A stretch of 7,352 nucleotides of DNA, taken from positions 1 to 7,352 of the forward strand of contig JAEVZK010000114.1 of the NCBI GenBank assembly GCA_023392285.1, read 5' to 3'. The stretch comes from Armatimonadota bacterium (GTDB taxonomy: Bacteria; Armatimonadota; Fimbriimonadia; Fimbriimonadales; Fimbriimonadaceae). Positions within the stretch are counted from its first letter, which is position 1. Each line of letters opens with the position of its first letter. The translations under genes were made by a program, and so were the position numbers. Positions 1 through 5,292 of this stretch are shown piece after piece. The notes beneath the pieces were generated by a model that saw only the letters and a list, made by a program, of their open reading frames with translations, ran no database searches and was not told the origin of the DNA.

Positions 1-59
1 CCCTAAGAGGATAAGGCCTCCTAATCCACAACGACTCCCTAAAAAACTGACACTACTCC

Positions 60-80
60 GAAGTCTGAGGGCAAGACTTC
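60..80 (-). terminator. weak hairpin downstream of the zinc-ribbon membrane gene
   Basis: A perfect 7-bp inverted repeat (GAAGTCT at 60-66, AGACTTC at 74-80) with a 7-nt loop lies about 13 bp past the stop codon of the minus-strand gene. On the minus strand the stem is followed about 13 nt later by a run of six Ts (complement of 41-46), not directly by a U tract, so it is a poor match to an intrinsic terminator. The rest of 1-92 shows no gene. It holds an AGGAGG-like motif on the minus strand (17-22) with no start codon before the window edge, which could belong to a gene lying to the left. Confidence 0.3.
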
Positions 81-92
81 TTCGACAGGTTC

Positions 93-908
93 CTAGTTCC
101 AGTCGAAAGCTGCCTTATCGTAGCGCGGAGGCTTGAAGAGCCAGAAGAGGATGAGCCCAACGATCGCGAAAGTACCGAGAGTCAGCGCGACTCTTATGAT
201 GCCATCCGTCGACATCGTGAGCCGTACGCTCAGAGGAACGAAGAGAGCAATGAGAGCCCAGCCAAAGATCAGCTTGCTGAACACCTTTGCTTTCACATCG
301 TGGCTAGAGACAATCAGCAATGGATAGAATTCGTGGCACTTTGAACACAAGATGTCCTGCACTCGATTGATTTGGCCGCACTTCGGACAAGTCGTCACGG
401 GGGACTCGACTGGAGAAGAGGTCCACTTGCGAAGCAGAATCGATTCCTTGTGAAACATGTCCGCAATCGAGCGATTCGAGACCTCATCCCTCGTTTTGTC
501 CAAGATCTCGAACGTTGCTTGTGACAAGGCGATCGCTTGCGGCTGAAAGCCCTTCGAATAAAGATGCTGCGCCAGCTCGAAACGCGCCACGTAATTGTCG
601 GATCGAGCTCTCATCGCCTCAAAGCTGCGAGCCATCTGCCCTGCTCCAACCGAACGAAGCTCTGATCGCTCCAAAATGCCCTCTGCAAAGGGAAAGAACA
701 CGATCAGGCTTACAGAGACTCCTAAAATCGCCCAAGGAGTGATCGGATCTCTCGTCTGGATTGCCATAGCCATCAGCACAAGCACGATCACAATCGCCGA
801 GAAGCCCACGGCCACGTTCAGAGATCCATCGACCATCCGAAAGACGATCACAATAACCGCGTAAGCCATCACACAGCCCGTGATCAACGTCACGAGCAGA
901 TCGCCCAT
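93..908 (-). CDS. polytopic membrane protein with TPR-like segment and zinc ribbon
   Basis: Not assigned to a named family. The 271-residue product has three hydrophobic helices at about 2-23, 30-50 and 56-77, then a soluble stretch of roughly 130 residues, then two more helices at about 213-231 and 236-258 and a short charged tail. The soluble part contains one TPR-like helical hairpin at about 104-138 (ARFELAQHLYSKGF followed by a second helix) and a zinc ribbon with C174, C177, C188 and C191 (CPKC, ten residues, CSKC). Start choice: the reading frame stays open up to 1055, but that would overlap yihY. The ATG at 908 has AAGGA 6 nt upstream, whereas the ATG at 926 has no clear ribosome-binding site. 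The gene follows yihY by 70 bp on the same strand, so they may share a transcript. The metal-binding role is inferred from the cysteine pattern only; function is unknown. Confidence 0.8.
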   Translation of the reverse strand: MGDLLVTLITGCVMAYAVIVIVFRMVDGSLNVAVGFSAIVIVLVLMAMAIQTRDPITPWAILGVSVSLIVFFPFAEGILERSELRSVGAGQMARSFEAMRARSDNYVARFELAQHLYSKGFQPQAIALSQATFEILDKTRDEVSNRSIADMFHKESILLRKWTSSPVESPVTTCPKCGQINRVQDILCSKCHEFYPLLIVSSHDVKAKVFSKLIFGWALIALFVPLSVRLTMSTDGIIRVALTLGTFAIVGLILFWLFKPPRYDKAAFDWN

Positions 909-978
909 ATCAGGTCCTTGGCCCATCAAGATAGTGACGCGTACAAGGGCAAAACAGTTGAAGAATAGAAGATGTTTT

Positions 979-1845
979 CTAACTGACGGACAACTCGCCC
1001 ACCGTCTCTTTACGGTGGCTTCCATGGCCATAGGCATAGGCAAAGACCATCTCAACTCCGAAGAAAAAGATCTGAGAAGAGTAGTAAAGCCAGAGCAGAA
1101 TCACAACCAAGGCACCAGCTGGACCATAAGCGATCCCAACCTTGCCATAAGCGAAGTAAAGCGTCAACAAATACTTCGCAACACCGAAGCCAAAAGCCGT
1201 AACAAAGGCAGGAATCGGAACATCCGACCAGCGAACCATCCCGCGAGGCAAGCCCTTGAAAGCAACCGCGAACACACCCGTCAGGAATGCCACCGAAACC
1301 ACAAAACTCACGAGCTGCCAAACCGGACCAGCCCCCGAAACCGTGTGAGTTCGCATATATCCGATGATCGAGTCGATCGTCATCCAGATAAAGATCAACG
1401 CCACGAACACAAGTGCCATCAAAACGGAAGCAGCTTTGCGAAGTACAAACAGCTTCACGAAGCTTCCCTTCTTCGGTGCGACTTTCCAGATCGTACTTAC
1501 GGCTGCATCGAGCTGATCAAACAAGCCAGAAGCCGCAAATAAGGCAACCGCGAGAGAAATAATCGAGGCAATCAGGCCAGCAGAGGGTTTCGCGCCTTGT
1601 TCGATCATCGTACGAACGAGTTCAGCGGCCCCCGCTCCAAGTTGATCGCGGGCGCTCGCGAGAAGTTGAGTCCTGAGCGTCCCCTGATCGAGGAAATTGC
1701 TCGCAAGAGCGATCGCGAACACGAGAAGTGGAGCAAGAGACAGCACCGCATAGAACGAAAACGCAGCAGCCAAGCGCGTCGCATTGTCTTCACCGAACTT
1801 TCCCGCGCTTTTTTGAAGCAACTCACGAAGCTGTCCAACCGTCAT
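979..1845 (-). CDS. YihY/BrkB-family inner-membrane protein
   Basis: This 288-residue product has the layout of the YihY/virulence factor BrkB family: six hydrophobic segments at about 25-50, 91-108, 137-157, 177-197, 210-230 and 240-266. Family hallmarks are visible: the first-helix motif AAAFSFYAVLSLAPLL (about 26-41), LFDQLDAAVSTIWKV (about 108-122), and near the end LLWLYYSSQIFFFGVEMVFA (about 250-269) followed by a hydrophilic tail. The family was once described as RNase BN, but that assignment was withdrawn; its biochemical role is unsettled and the protein should sit in the cytoplasmic membrane. Start choice: the frame is open to 2121, but that would run 195 bp into trpB in antisense. 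The ATG at 1845 has AGGG 6 nt upstream and starts just where the family homology begins. The gene is divergent from trpB and probably leads the zinc-ribbon membrane gene downstream. Confidence 0.9.
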   Translation of the reverse strand: MTVGQLRELLQKSAGKFGEDNATRLAAAFSFYAVLSLAPLLVFAIALASNFLDQGTLRTQLLASARDQLGAGAAELVRTMIEQGAKPSAGLIASIISLAVALFAASGLFDQLDAAVSTIWKVAPKKGSFVKLFVLRKAASVLMALVFVALIFIWMTIDSIIGYMRTHTVSGAGPVWQLVSFVVSVAFLTGVFAVAFKGLPRGMVRWSDVPIPAFVTAFGFGVAKYLLTLYFAYGKVGIAYGPAGALVVILLWLYYSSQIFFFGVEMVFAYAYGHGSHRKETVGELSVS

Positions 1846-1926
1846 GTACGGCCCTAAGGACGGATAATCGCCATCATGAGTTCCGACGCCGGGAGCAGCC
1901 CAAGAACCCAAGTAAAATAGGCGTTC

Positions 1927-3108
1927 ATGCTGGATAGACCAGGCCGCGATGGCCGTTTCGGAGCATACGGCGGAAGATTCGTGCCTGAAACGCTCATTCC
2001 CGCCCTTGATCAGGTCGCAAATGAGTTTGATCGCGCTTGGGCGGACGAAGCTTTCCAGAAAGAATTTCGAGAGCTCCTCCGAAACTACGTGGGTCGCCCC
2101 ACTCCGATCACAGAAGCCCACCGTCTCAGCGAAGCCACCGGCCTAAACATCTCAATAAAGCGTGAAGACCTCAATCACACCGGCGCGCACAAGGTCAATA
2201 ATGCCCTGGGCCAAGTGCTTCTCGCCCGGCGCATGGGGAAAACCCGCATCATCGCCGAGACCGGCGCCGGACAGCACGGAGTCGCCACCGCAACCATCTG
2301 TGCTCTTTTCGGACTTCAATGTGAAATCTATATGGGTGAGGAGGATTGCGCCAGACAACAGCTCAATGTCTTTCGGATGAAGCTGCTTGGCGCGAAGGTT
2401 CACCCAGTTTCCAGCGGAACGAGGACACTCAAGGACGCTTTGAACGAGGCCATGCGCGATTGGGTCACTCATGTGGGCCATACCCACTATGTAATCGGCA
2501 CCGCGGCCGGTCCTCATCCCTATCCATTCATGGTTCGCGAGTTTCAGCGCGTGATTGGCGATGAAGCCCGCGCGCAATATCTCGAAACTCACGGCGTTTT
2601 GCCCGAAATCGGCATCGCTTGCGTCGGAGGTGGATCGAATGCGATCGGATTCTTCGCAGGTTTTCTGAACGATCCCGAAGTCCGTCTCATCGGAGTCGAA
2701 GCCGGCGGCCGAGGACTCGAATCTGGCGAGCATGCGGCCCCTCTTACCGCCGGATCGCCCGGAGTTCTGCACGGAAGCTACAGTTATCTTATGCAGGATG
2801 AGCATGGTCAGGTGATGCCGACCCATTCTATTTCCGCAGGCTTGGATTATCCCGGCGTAGGCGCCGAGCACAGCTTCCTAAAGGACCAATCTCGCGCTGA
2901 ATATCTCGCAGTTACCGACGATGAGGCCATGGATGCCTTTCAGTGGGTGAGTCGAAAAGAGGGCATCATCCCTGCTTTCGAGAGCGCCCACGCATTCGCC
3001 CCGCTGTTGAGGAAGGATTTCTTCCCGCCCGGAGCACGCATTCTCGTCAACTTGAGTGGTCGCGGCGATAAAGACATGGAAACCGCTTCGAGATTGCTAA
3101 ACTTCTAG
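1927..3108 (+). CDS. trpB: tryptophan synthase beta chain
   Basis: TrpB is the PLP-dependent cytosolic subunit that condenses indole with L-serine to give L-tryptophan, normally as an alpha2beta2 complex with TrpA. The 393 residues match the usual length of the TrpB1 class. Landmarks: FGAYGGRFVPETLIPAL at 11-27, the PLP Schiff-base lysine K89 in HTGAHKVNNALGQ, the catalytic glutamate E111 in ETGAGQHG, the phosphate-binding GGGSNA at 234-239, D307 in SAGLDYPGVG, and S377 in VNLSGRGDKD. All are intact, so it should be active. The ATG at 1927 fits homologue N-termini, but its ribosome-binding site is weak (TAGG, about 6 nt upstream). trpA is not next to it: downstream lie hairpins and a convergent unrelated gene, upstream a divergent yihY. 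TrpA must therefore be encoded elsewhere, or the subunit works alone. Identification is secure. Confidence 0.97.
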   Translation: MLDRPGRDGRFGAYGGRFVPETLIPALDQVANEFDRAWADEAFQKEFRELLRNYVGRPTPITEAHRLSEATGLNISIKREDLNHTGAHKVNNALGQVLLARRMGKTRIIAETGAGQHGVATATICALFGLQCEIYMGEEDCARQQLNVFRMKLLGAKVHPVSSGTRTLKDALNEAMRDWVTHVGHTHYVIGTAAGPHPYPFMVREFQRVIGDEARAQYLETHGVLPEIGIACVGGGSNAIGFFAGFLNDPEVRLIGVEAGGRGLESGEHAAPLTAGSPGVLHGSYSYLMQDEHGQVMPTHSISAGLDYPGVGAEHSFLKDQSRAEYLAVTDDEAMDAFQWVSRKEGIIPAFESAHAFAPLLRKDFFPPGARILVNLSGRGDKDMETASRLLNF

Positions 3109-3155
3109 GCCAGCTTTCAACCGAGCCGTTGAACCTGCGCGAGTCAAAATAGAAA

Positions 3156-3193
3156 ACTTCGAGATGGGCGCGAGAACATCCCCATCTCGAAGT
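3156..3193 (-). terminator. 13-bp perfect inverted repeat, likely terminator of the FN3 gene
   Basis: The arms 3156-3168 (ACTTCGAGATGGG) and 3181-3193 are perfectly complementary over 13 bp with a 12-nt loop. Reading the minus strand, the stem is followed directly by TTTTCTATTTT (complement of 3155-3145), the shape of an intrinsic terminator for the minus-strand FN3 gene ending at 3255. On the plus strand no T run follows, so it is less suited to trpB, although a stem this long may slow both polymerases. Confidence 0.7.
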
Positions 3194-3212
3194 CATCATT
3201 CGAGTAACGTTC

Positions 3213-3243
3213 CAAGCATCGGCCAGTTATCCGCCGATGCTTG
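3213..3243 (+). terminator. 10-bp perfect inverted repeat, possible trpB terminator
   Basis: The arms CAAGCATCGG (3213-3222) and CCGATGCTTG (3234-3243) are perfect complements with an 11-nt loop. On the plus strand the stem is followed by AAAGCTTTTCC, a short T run displaced by five bases, so it is a mediocre intrinsic terminator for trpB, whose stop is 105 bp upstream. On the minus strand the following bases are not T-rich. It sits 11 bp beyond the stop of the FN3 gene, so it could also stabilise that 3' end. Confidence 0.45.
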
Positions 3244-3254
3244 AAAGCTTTTCC

Positions 3255-3893
3255 TTAAGCAGCCTCTGTTAGCTCCAGAGTCGTGCTACCGTTCCAGAAA
3301 GTAAACGGAGCCGAGACCGGACTCTTCTGGCTCGACCGAACCGCGGTCAAGCGAAACGACACATACTGGCCTGGTGTCCACTGAATGTCGTAAGAAGTCT
3401 TCGTCGTCGTGCCGTGCTGAACCCATTCCGCCGCAGCCGACGTGCGATATTCCACGACAAAAATCGTTCCGTAGCGATTATCTCCCCGCTTCCATCGAAG
3501 TTTGATTGCTCCGTTGCCATCCGCATTGCCAACCAGGTTAAGCGGCGTCGAGGGCGGCGTGTTTGTCTTCGGAGTCTCGTGAGGTGCGAGCATTAATGAG
3601 CCAAGTAGCGCATCGCTGATCGAAACATCGGCTCGGAACACCTTAGCCCACTTCGCGATCACCGCTTTGCTCGCGCTTTTCTGCTCATCTTTCGCCCGGC
3701 GAGCCGCTTCTGCCGCGGCTTTTGCCGCAATCCAAGCGTCCATGGCCGCTTCAAAGTCCGTTGCCGCATCTGATATCTCGCCTTGCTGCGGCAATGATAG
3801 TCCGAGGGTCACCGCATTGGCTGCAGATACCGTCTTAAAGTTTGTCAGGGCCGGGATTAACTCGGCGTCGCCATTCATTTCTGTGATATACAT
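3255..3893 (-). CDS. fibronectin type III domain protein with alanine-rich helical N-terminus
   Basis: The 212-residue product has two parts. Residues about 1-100 are predicted helical; 48-85 is very rich in Ala, Lys, Arg and Glu (AAKAAAEAARRAKDEQ), then comes VSISDALLGSLML. After a Pro/Thr linker at 104-117, residues about 117-202 form one fibronectin type III fold, with W134 in the early strand, Y149, and the late-strand PGQYVSFRLTAVRS with SPVSAPF. No signal peptide or membrane helix is visible, so export is not supported. The architecture resembles small FN3-containing hypotheticals that I recall as widespread in soil and aquatic bacteria; their role is unknown. Start choice: the frame is open to 3932, but AGGAGG at 3898-3903 lies 4 nt before the ATG at 3893, which decides the start. 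A strong hairpin terminator follows the gene and a 21-bp repeat array precedes it. Confidence 0.85.
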   Translation of the reverse strand: MYITEMNGDAELIPALTNFKTVSAANAVTLGLSLPQQGEISDAATDFEAAMDAWIAAKAAAEAARRAKDEQKSASKAVIAKWAKVFRADVSISDALLGSLMLAPHETPKTNTPPSTPLNLVGNADGNGAIKLRWKRGDNRYGTIFVVEYRTSAAAEWVQHGTTTKTSYDIQWTPGQYVSFRLTAVRSSQKSPVSAPFTFWNGSTTLELTEAA

Positions 3894-3897
3894 ATTT

Positions 3898-3903
3898 CCT
3901 CCT
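3898..3903 (-). promoter_or_regulatory. consensus ribosome-binding site of the FN3 gene
   Basis: On the minus strand these bases read AGGAGG, the full Shine-Dalgarno consensus, 4 nt before the ATG at 3893. It is the strongest ribosome-binding site in the window. It rules out the longer in-frame start at 3932 and suggests efficient translation of the FN3 protein. Confidence 0.85.
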
Positions 3904-3953
3904 GAGTTACTTATCGGTGCCTTTGCCGACATCCTCAGGTCTTTCAGAAAAAA

Positions 3954-4142
3954 TCTCGCACTTTTTAGTAAAAAGCTCGAATGTTTCAGTTAAAAGCTCG
4001 CTGCTTTTGGGAAAAAGCTCGCTGGTTTTAGAGAAAAGCTCGTTGATTTTAGAGAAAAGCTCGCTGGTTTTGGAGAAAAGCTCGCTGGTTTTGGAGAAAA
4101 GCTCGAATGTTTTCGGAAAAAGCTCGCTGGTTTTCGGGAGAA
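3954..4142. repeat. array of nine 21-bp direct repeats, exact register
   Basis: Nine contiguous units of exactly 21 bp begin at 3954, 3975, 3996, 4017, 4038, 4059, 4080, 4101 and 4122. Reading the plus strand, a unit is GCTCGCTGGTTTTG followed by GAGAAAA. The units at 4059 and 4080 are identical; those at 4017 and 4038 differ by a few bases, and the outer ones drift further. The GCTCG core and the A tract are best kept; the middle varies (CTGG, AATG, TTGA). The 21-bp phase continues with weak matches at 4143, 4164 and 4185. There are no spacers, so this is not CRISPR. Exactly one frame per strand stays open through all units: plus gives heptads like KSSLVLE, minus gives FSKTSEL. The minus frame has no ATG, GTG or TTG before its stop at 3907; the plus frame has only a GTG at 3917 without a ribosome-binding site and would run antisense into the AraC gene. 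A non-coding role is favoured. It fills most of the gene-free stretch 3894-4208. Confidence 0.9.
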
Positions 4143-4158
4143 ACGCGCGAAAACCAGC
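4126..4158 (-). terminator. 11-bp inverted repeat at the array edge, possible AraC-gene terminator
   Basis: GCTGGTTTTCG (4126-4136) and CGAAAACCAGC (4148-4158) are perfect complements with an 11-nt loop. The left arm is part of the last well-kept 21-bp unit, and the right arm is an inverted copy of the same bases. On the minus strand the stem is followed by GAGC and five Ts. It lies about 50 bp beyond the AraC-gene stop, so it may end that transcript. The four bases between stem and T run make it less than ideal. Confidence 0.4.
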
Positions 4159-4208
4159 CGGGAGCGCGCTGCTCCTGGCGCGAAGCGCTTATTTAGGGCC
4201 GAGAAGCT

Positions 4209-5129
4209 CTATTCGAACCCGAAACTCATCGCTTCCGGCATCGATCGCAGCTCCGAAGGGACCAGGCCGAGATACTCTTTCACCGATTCTCTCAAGCCTT
4301 GGGTGGTGCCATAGCCGCAATTCGACGCGACGAGATCGACTGGATTGTCGGTCGACACAAGCATATCGATCGCGCACTCGGTTCGGCACCGATCGACATA
4401 TTCATGGAATCCATAACCCACGAGTTGCTTGAAGACGCGCGAGAAATGGAACGGCGAATAGCCTGCTAAATCGGCGGCCTCGCGTAAAGGCCAGCCGGAA
4501 GACGGATTTTTCCGGACTTTCTGCGTGAGATTGACGAGGGTATCCGGCAAATCATCCGGCAATGTCGCAAGCTGCACCTCATCCTCCCCCATCATCAGGT
4601 TCGCGACCGTTTCATAAATCGCGGAGAGGGTGTGAAGCTCGATGCTGTCGCCATGATGCCGCGCGGCCTCAAGACGATCCACCGCGCTCTTGAAATGAGG
4701 ATCGATGGGCTTGCAGGCAATCGGGCGAACGTTATTAGAAGTTCCCCGTCCTTGCAAACGAGAATTGATCCAATGCTCAAGAAGGGGCGTGACCGGGCTA
4801 GGCCAGGACAGGATTTGCGTGGAATGCTCGCCTCTTGCCGCAACGACGCCGATTCTCATGCGACCTTTCAGGAAAGTGATACTTCTCGGCGGCACAACGA
4901 TGAGTTTTGGACTCGCTGCGGTTCGAAGTAGCAGGGTGCCCTTCGCATTGATGGCGATGGCGTTCACACTTGGCGGCACGGTGATCACACCTGGCGCGAC
5001 CTTGTTGAGGACTGCCGTGTGTTGGTCCAACCTTAGGTGTTGAAGCGTGCTTGCTTCCAGCCGTTTCACCGAGCCTGCCGTGCACTCGAAGTTAAATTCT
5101 AAATGTCCGTCACCTTCTGCGGAACGCAC
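4209..5129 (-). CDS. AraC-family transcriptional regulator
   Basis: A cytosolic DNA-binding regulator of 306 residues from the GTG at 5129. The C-terminal third carries the paired helix-turn-helix domain: the first unit (LREAADLAGYSPFHFSRVFK) is canonical, while the second (NPVDLVASNCGYGTTQGLRE, then SVKEYLGLVPSELR) keeps the G-[FY] and GLVPSELR features but lacks the usual phenylalanine before the R-x-F-K motif. The N-terminal 200 residues have a beta-rich, cupin-like start with no recognised ligand site. Start choice: an in-frame ATG at 5159 has AAAGG 9 nt upstream, but a promoter-like pair (TTGACA, TACACT) overlaps that ATG. Transcription from it would begin near 5144, leaving AAAGGGAG at 5135-5142, 5 nt before GTG 5129. 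If another promoter is used, ATG 5159 (316 residues) remains possible. Target genes are unknown; candidates are itself, divergent asd and the downstream FN3 gene. Confidence 0.88.
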   Translation of the reverse strand: MRSAEGDGHLEFNFECTAGSVKRLEASTLQHLRLDQHTAVLNKVAPGVITVPPSVNAIAINAKGTLLLRTAASPKLIVVPPRSITFLKGRMRIGVVAARGEHSTQILSWPSPVTPLLEHWINSRLQGRGTSNNVRPIACKPIDPHFKSAVDRLEAARHHGDSIELHTLSAIYETVANLMMGEDEVQLATLPDDLPDTLVNLTQKVRKNPSSGWPLREAADLAGYSPFHFSRVFKQLVGYGFHEYVDRCRTECAIDMLVSTDNPVDLVASNCGYGTTQGLRESVKEYLGLVPSELRSMPEAMSFGFE

Positions 5130-5150
5130 TTTGTCTCCCTTTGTTTGCGC

Positions 5151-5178
5151 AGTGTACATGAGCTTGAGCCTTTGTCAA
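5151..5178 (-). promoter_or_regulatory. sigma70-like promoter of the AraC-family gene
   Basis: On the minus strand a perfect TTGACA (5178-5173) is followed after 16 bp by TACACT (5156-5151), which keeps the three most conserved -10 positions. Transcription would start near 5144, inside the longer reading frame and just ahead of AAAGGGAG and GTG 5129. Agreement between promoter, ribosome-binding site and start codon supports the call; no experiment backs it. Confidence 0.5.
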
Positions 5179-5193
5179 ATTTTCCTTTATGAT
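5164..5193 (+). promoter_or_regulatory. possible divergent promoter for asd
   Basis: On the plus strand TTGAGC (5164-5169) and TATGAT (5188-5193) are separated by 18 bp; the -10 matches consensus at five of six positions, the -35 at four. It would give a leader of about 90 nt before the asd start. It overlaps the -35 region of the opposing regulator promoter, so polymerases, and a regulator bound here, would affect both genes. Confidence 0.35.
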
Positions 5194-5209
5194 CATCCGA
5201 CTGCGACGA

Positions 5210-5224
5210 AGACCTAAAAGGTCT
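5210..5224. repeat. 15-bp palindrome in the asd leader
   Basis: AGACCT (5210-5215) and AGGTCT (5219-5224) are perfect complements around AAA. It lies downstream of the candidate asd promoter. It could be an operator half-site pair or a small leader hairpin. No lysine-riboswitch-like structure was recognised in the roughly 90-nt leader, which is too short for one. Confidence 0.4.
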
Positions 5225-5292
5225 GCACTAATCTATTCACTATGCAATAAAAGTGCCCAGAACGCAAGGCTTATTTCAGGGATACTTAGGGA

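Noticed and set aside
880..1542. Plus-strand open frame of 220 codons
   Set aside because: It is antisense to yihY, with a basic, low-complexity translation typical of a shadow frame and no family match.
1909..1926. TAAAAT at 1913-1918 as a -10 box for a leaderless trpB transcript
   Set aside because: No -35-like sequence lies 15-19 bp upstream, and a weak TAGG ribosome-binding site is present. Too little support to call.
1846..2121. N-terminal extension of YihY by 92 residues
   Set aside because: The extension is antisense to trpB, is not membrane-like or family-like, and the ATG at 1845 has a ribosome-binding site.
2152..2871. Minus-strand open frame of 239 codons
   Set aside because: It lies wholly antisense within trpB, whose identity is certain; the translation resembles no family.
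3954..4142. CRISPR array
   Set aside because: Repeats are contiguous at 21 bp without unique spacers, and no cas genes are near.
3917..4432. Plus-strand open frame of 171 codons over the repeat array
   Set aside because: It begins at a GTG without a ribosome-binding site and runs 224 bp antisense into the AraC gene. Its openness over the array is a by-product of 21-bp units. Kept as a finding, not as a gene.
5200..5292. Lysine riboswitch in the asd leader
   Set aside because: The leader is about 90 nt, shorter than the known lysine aptamer, and only one small 6-bp palindrome was found.
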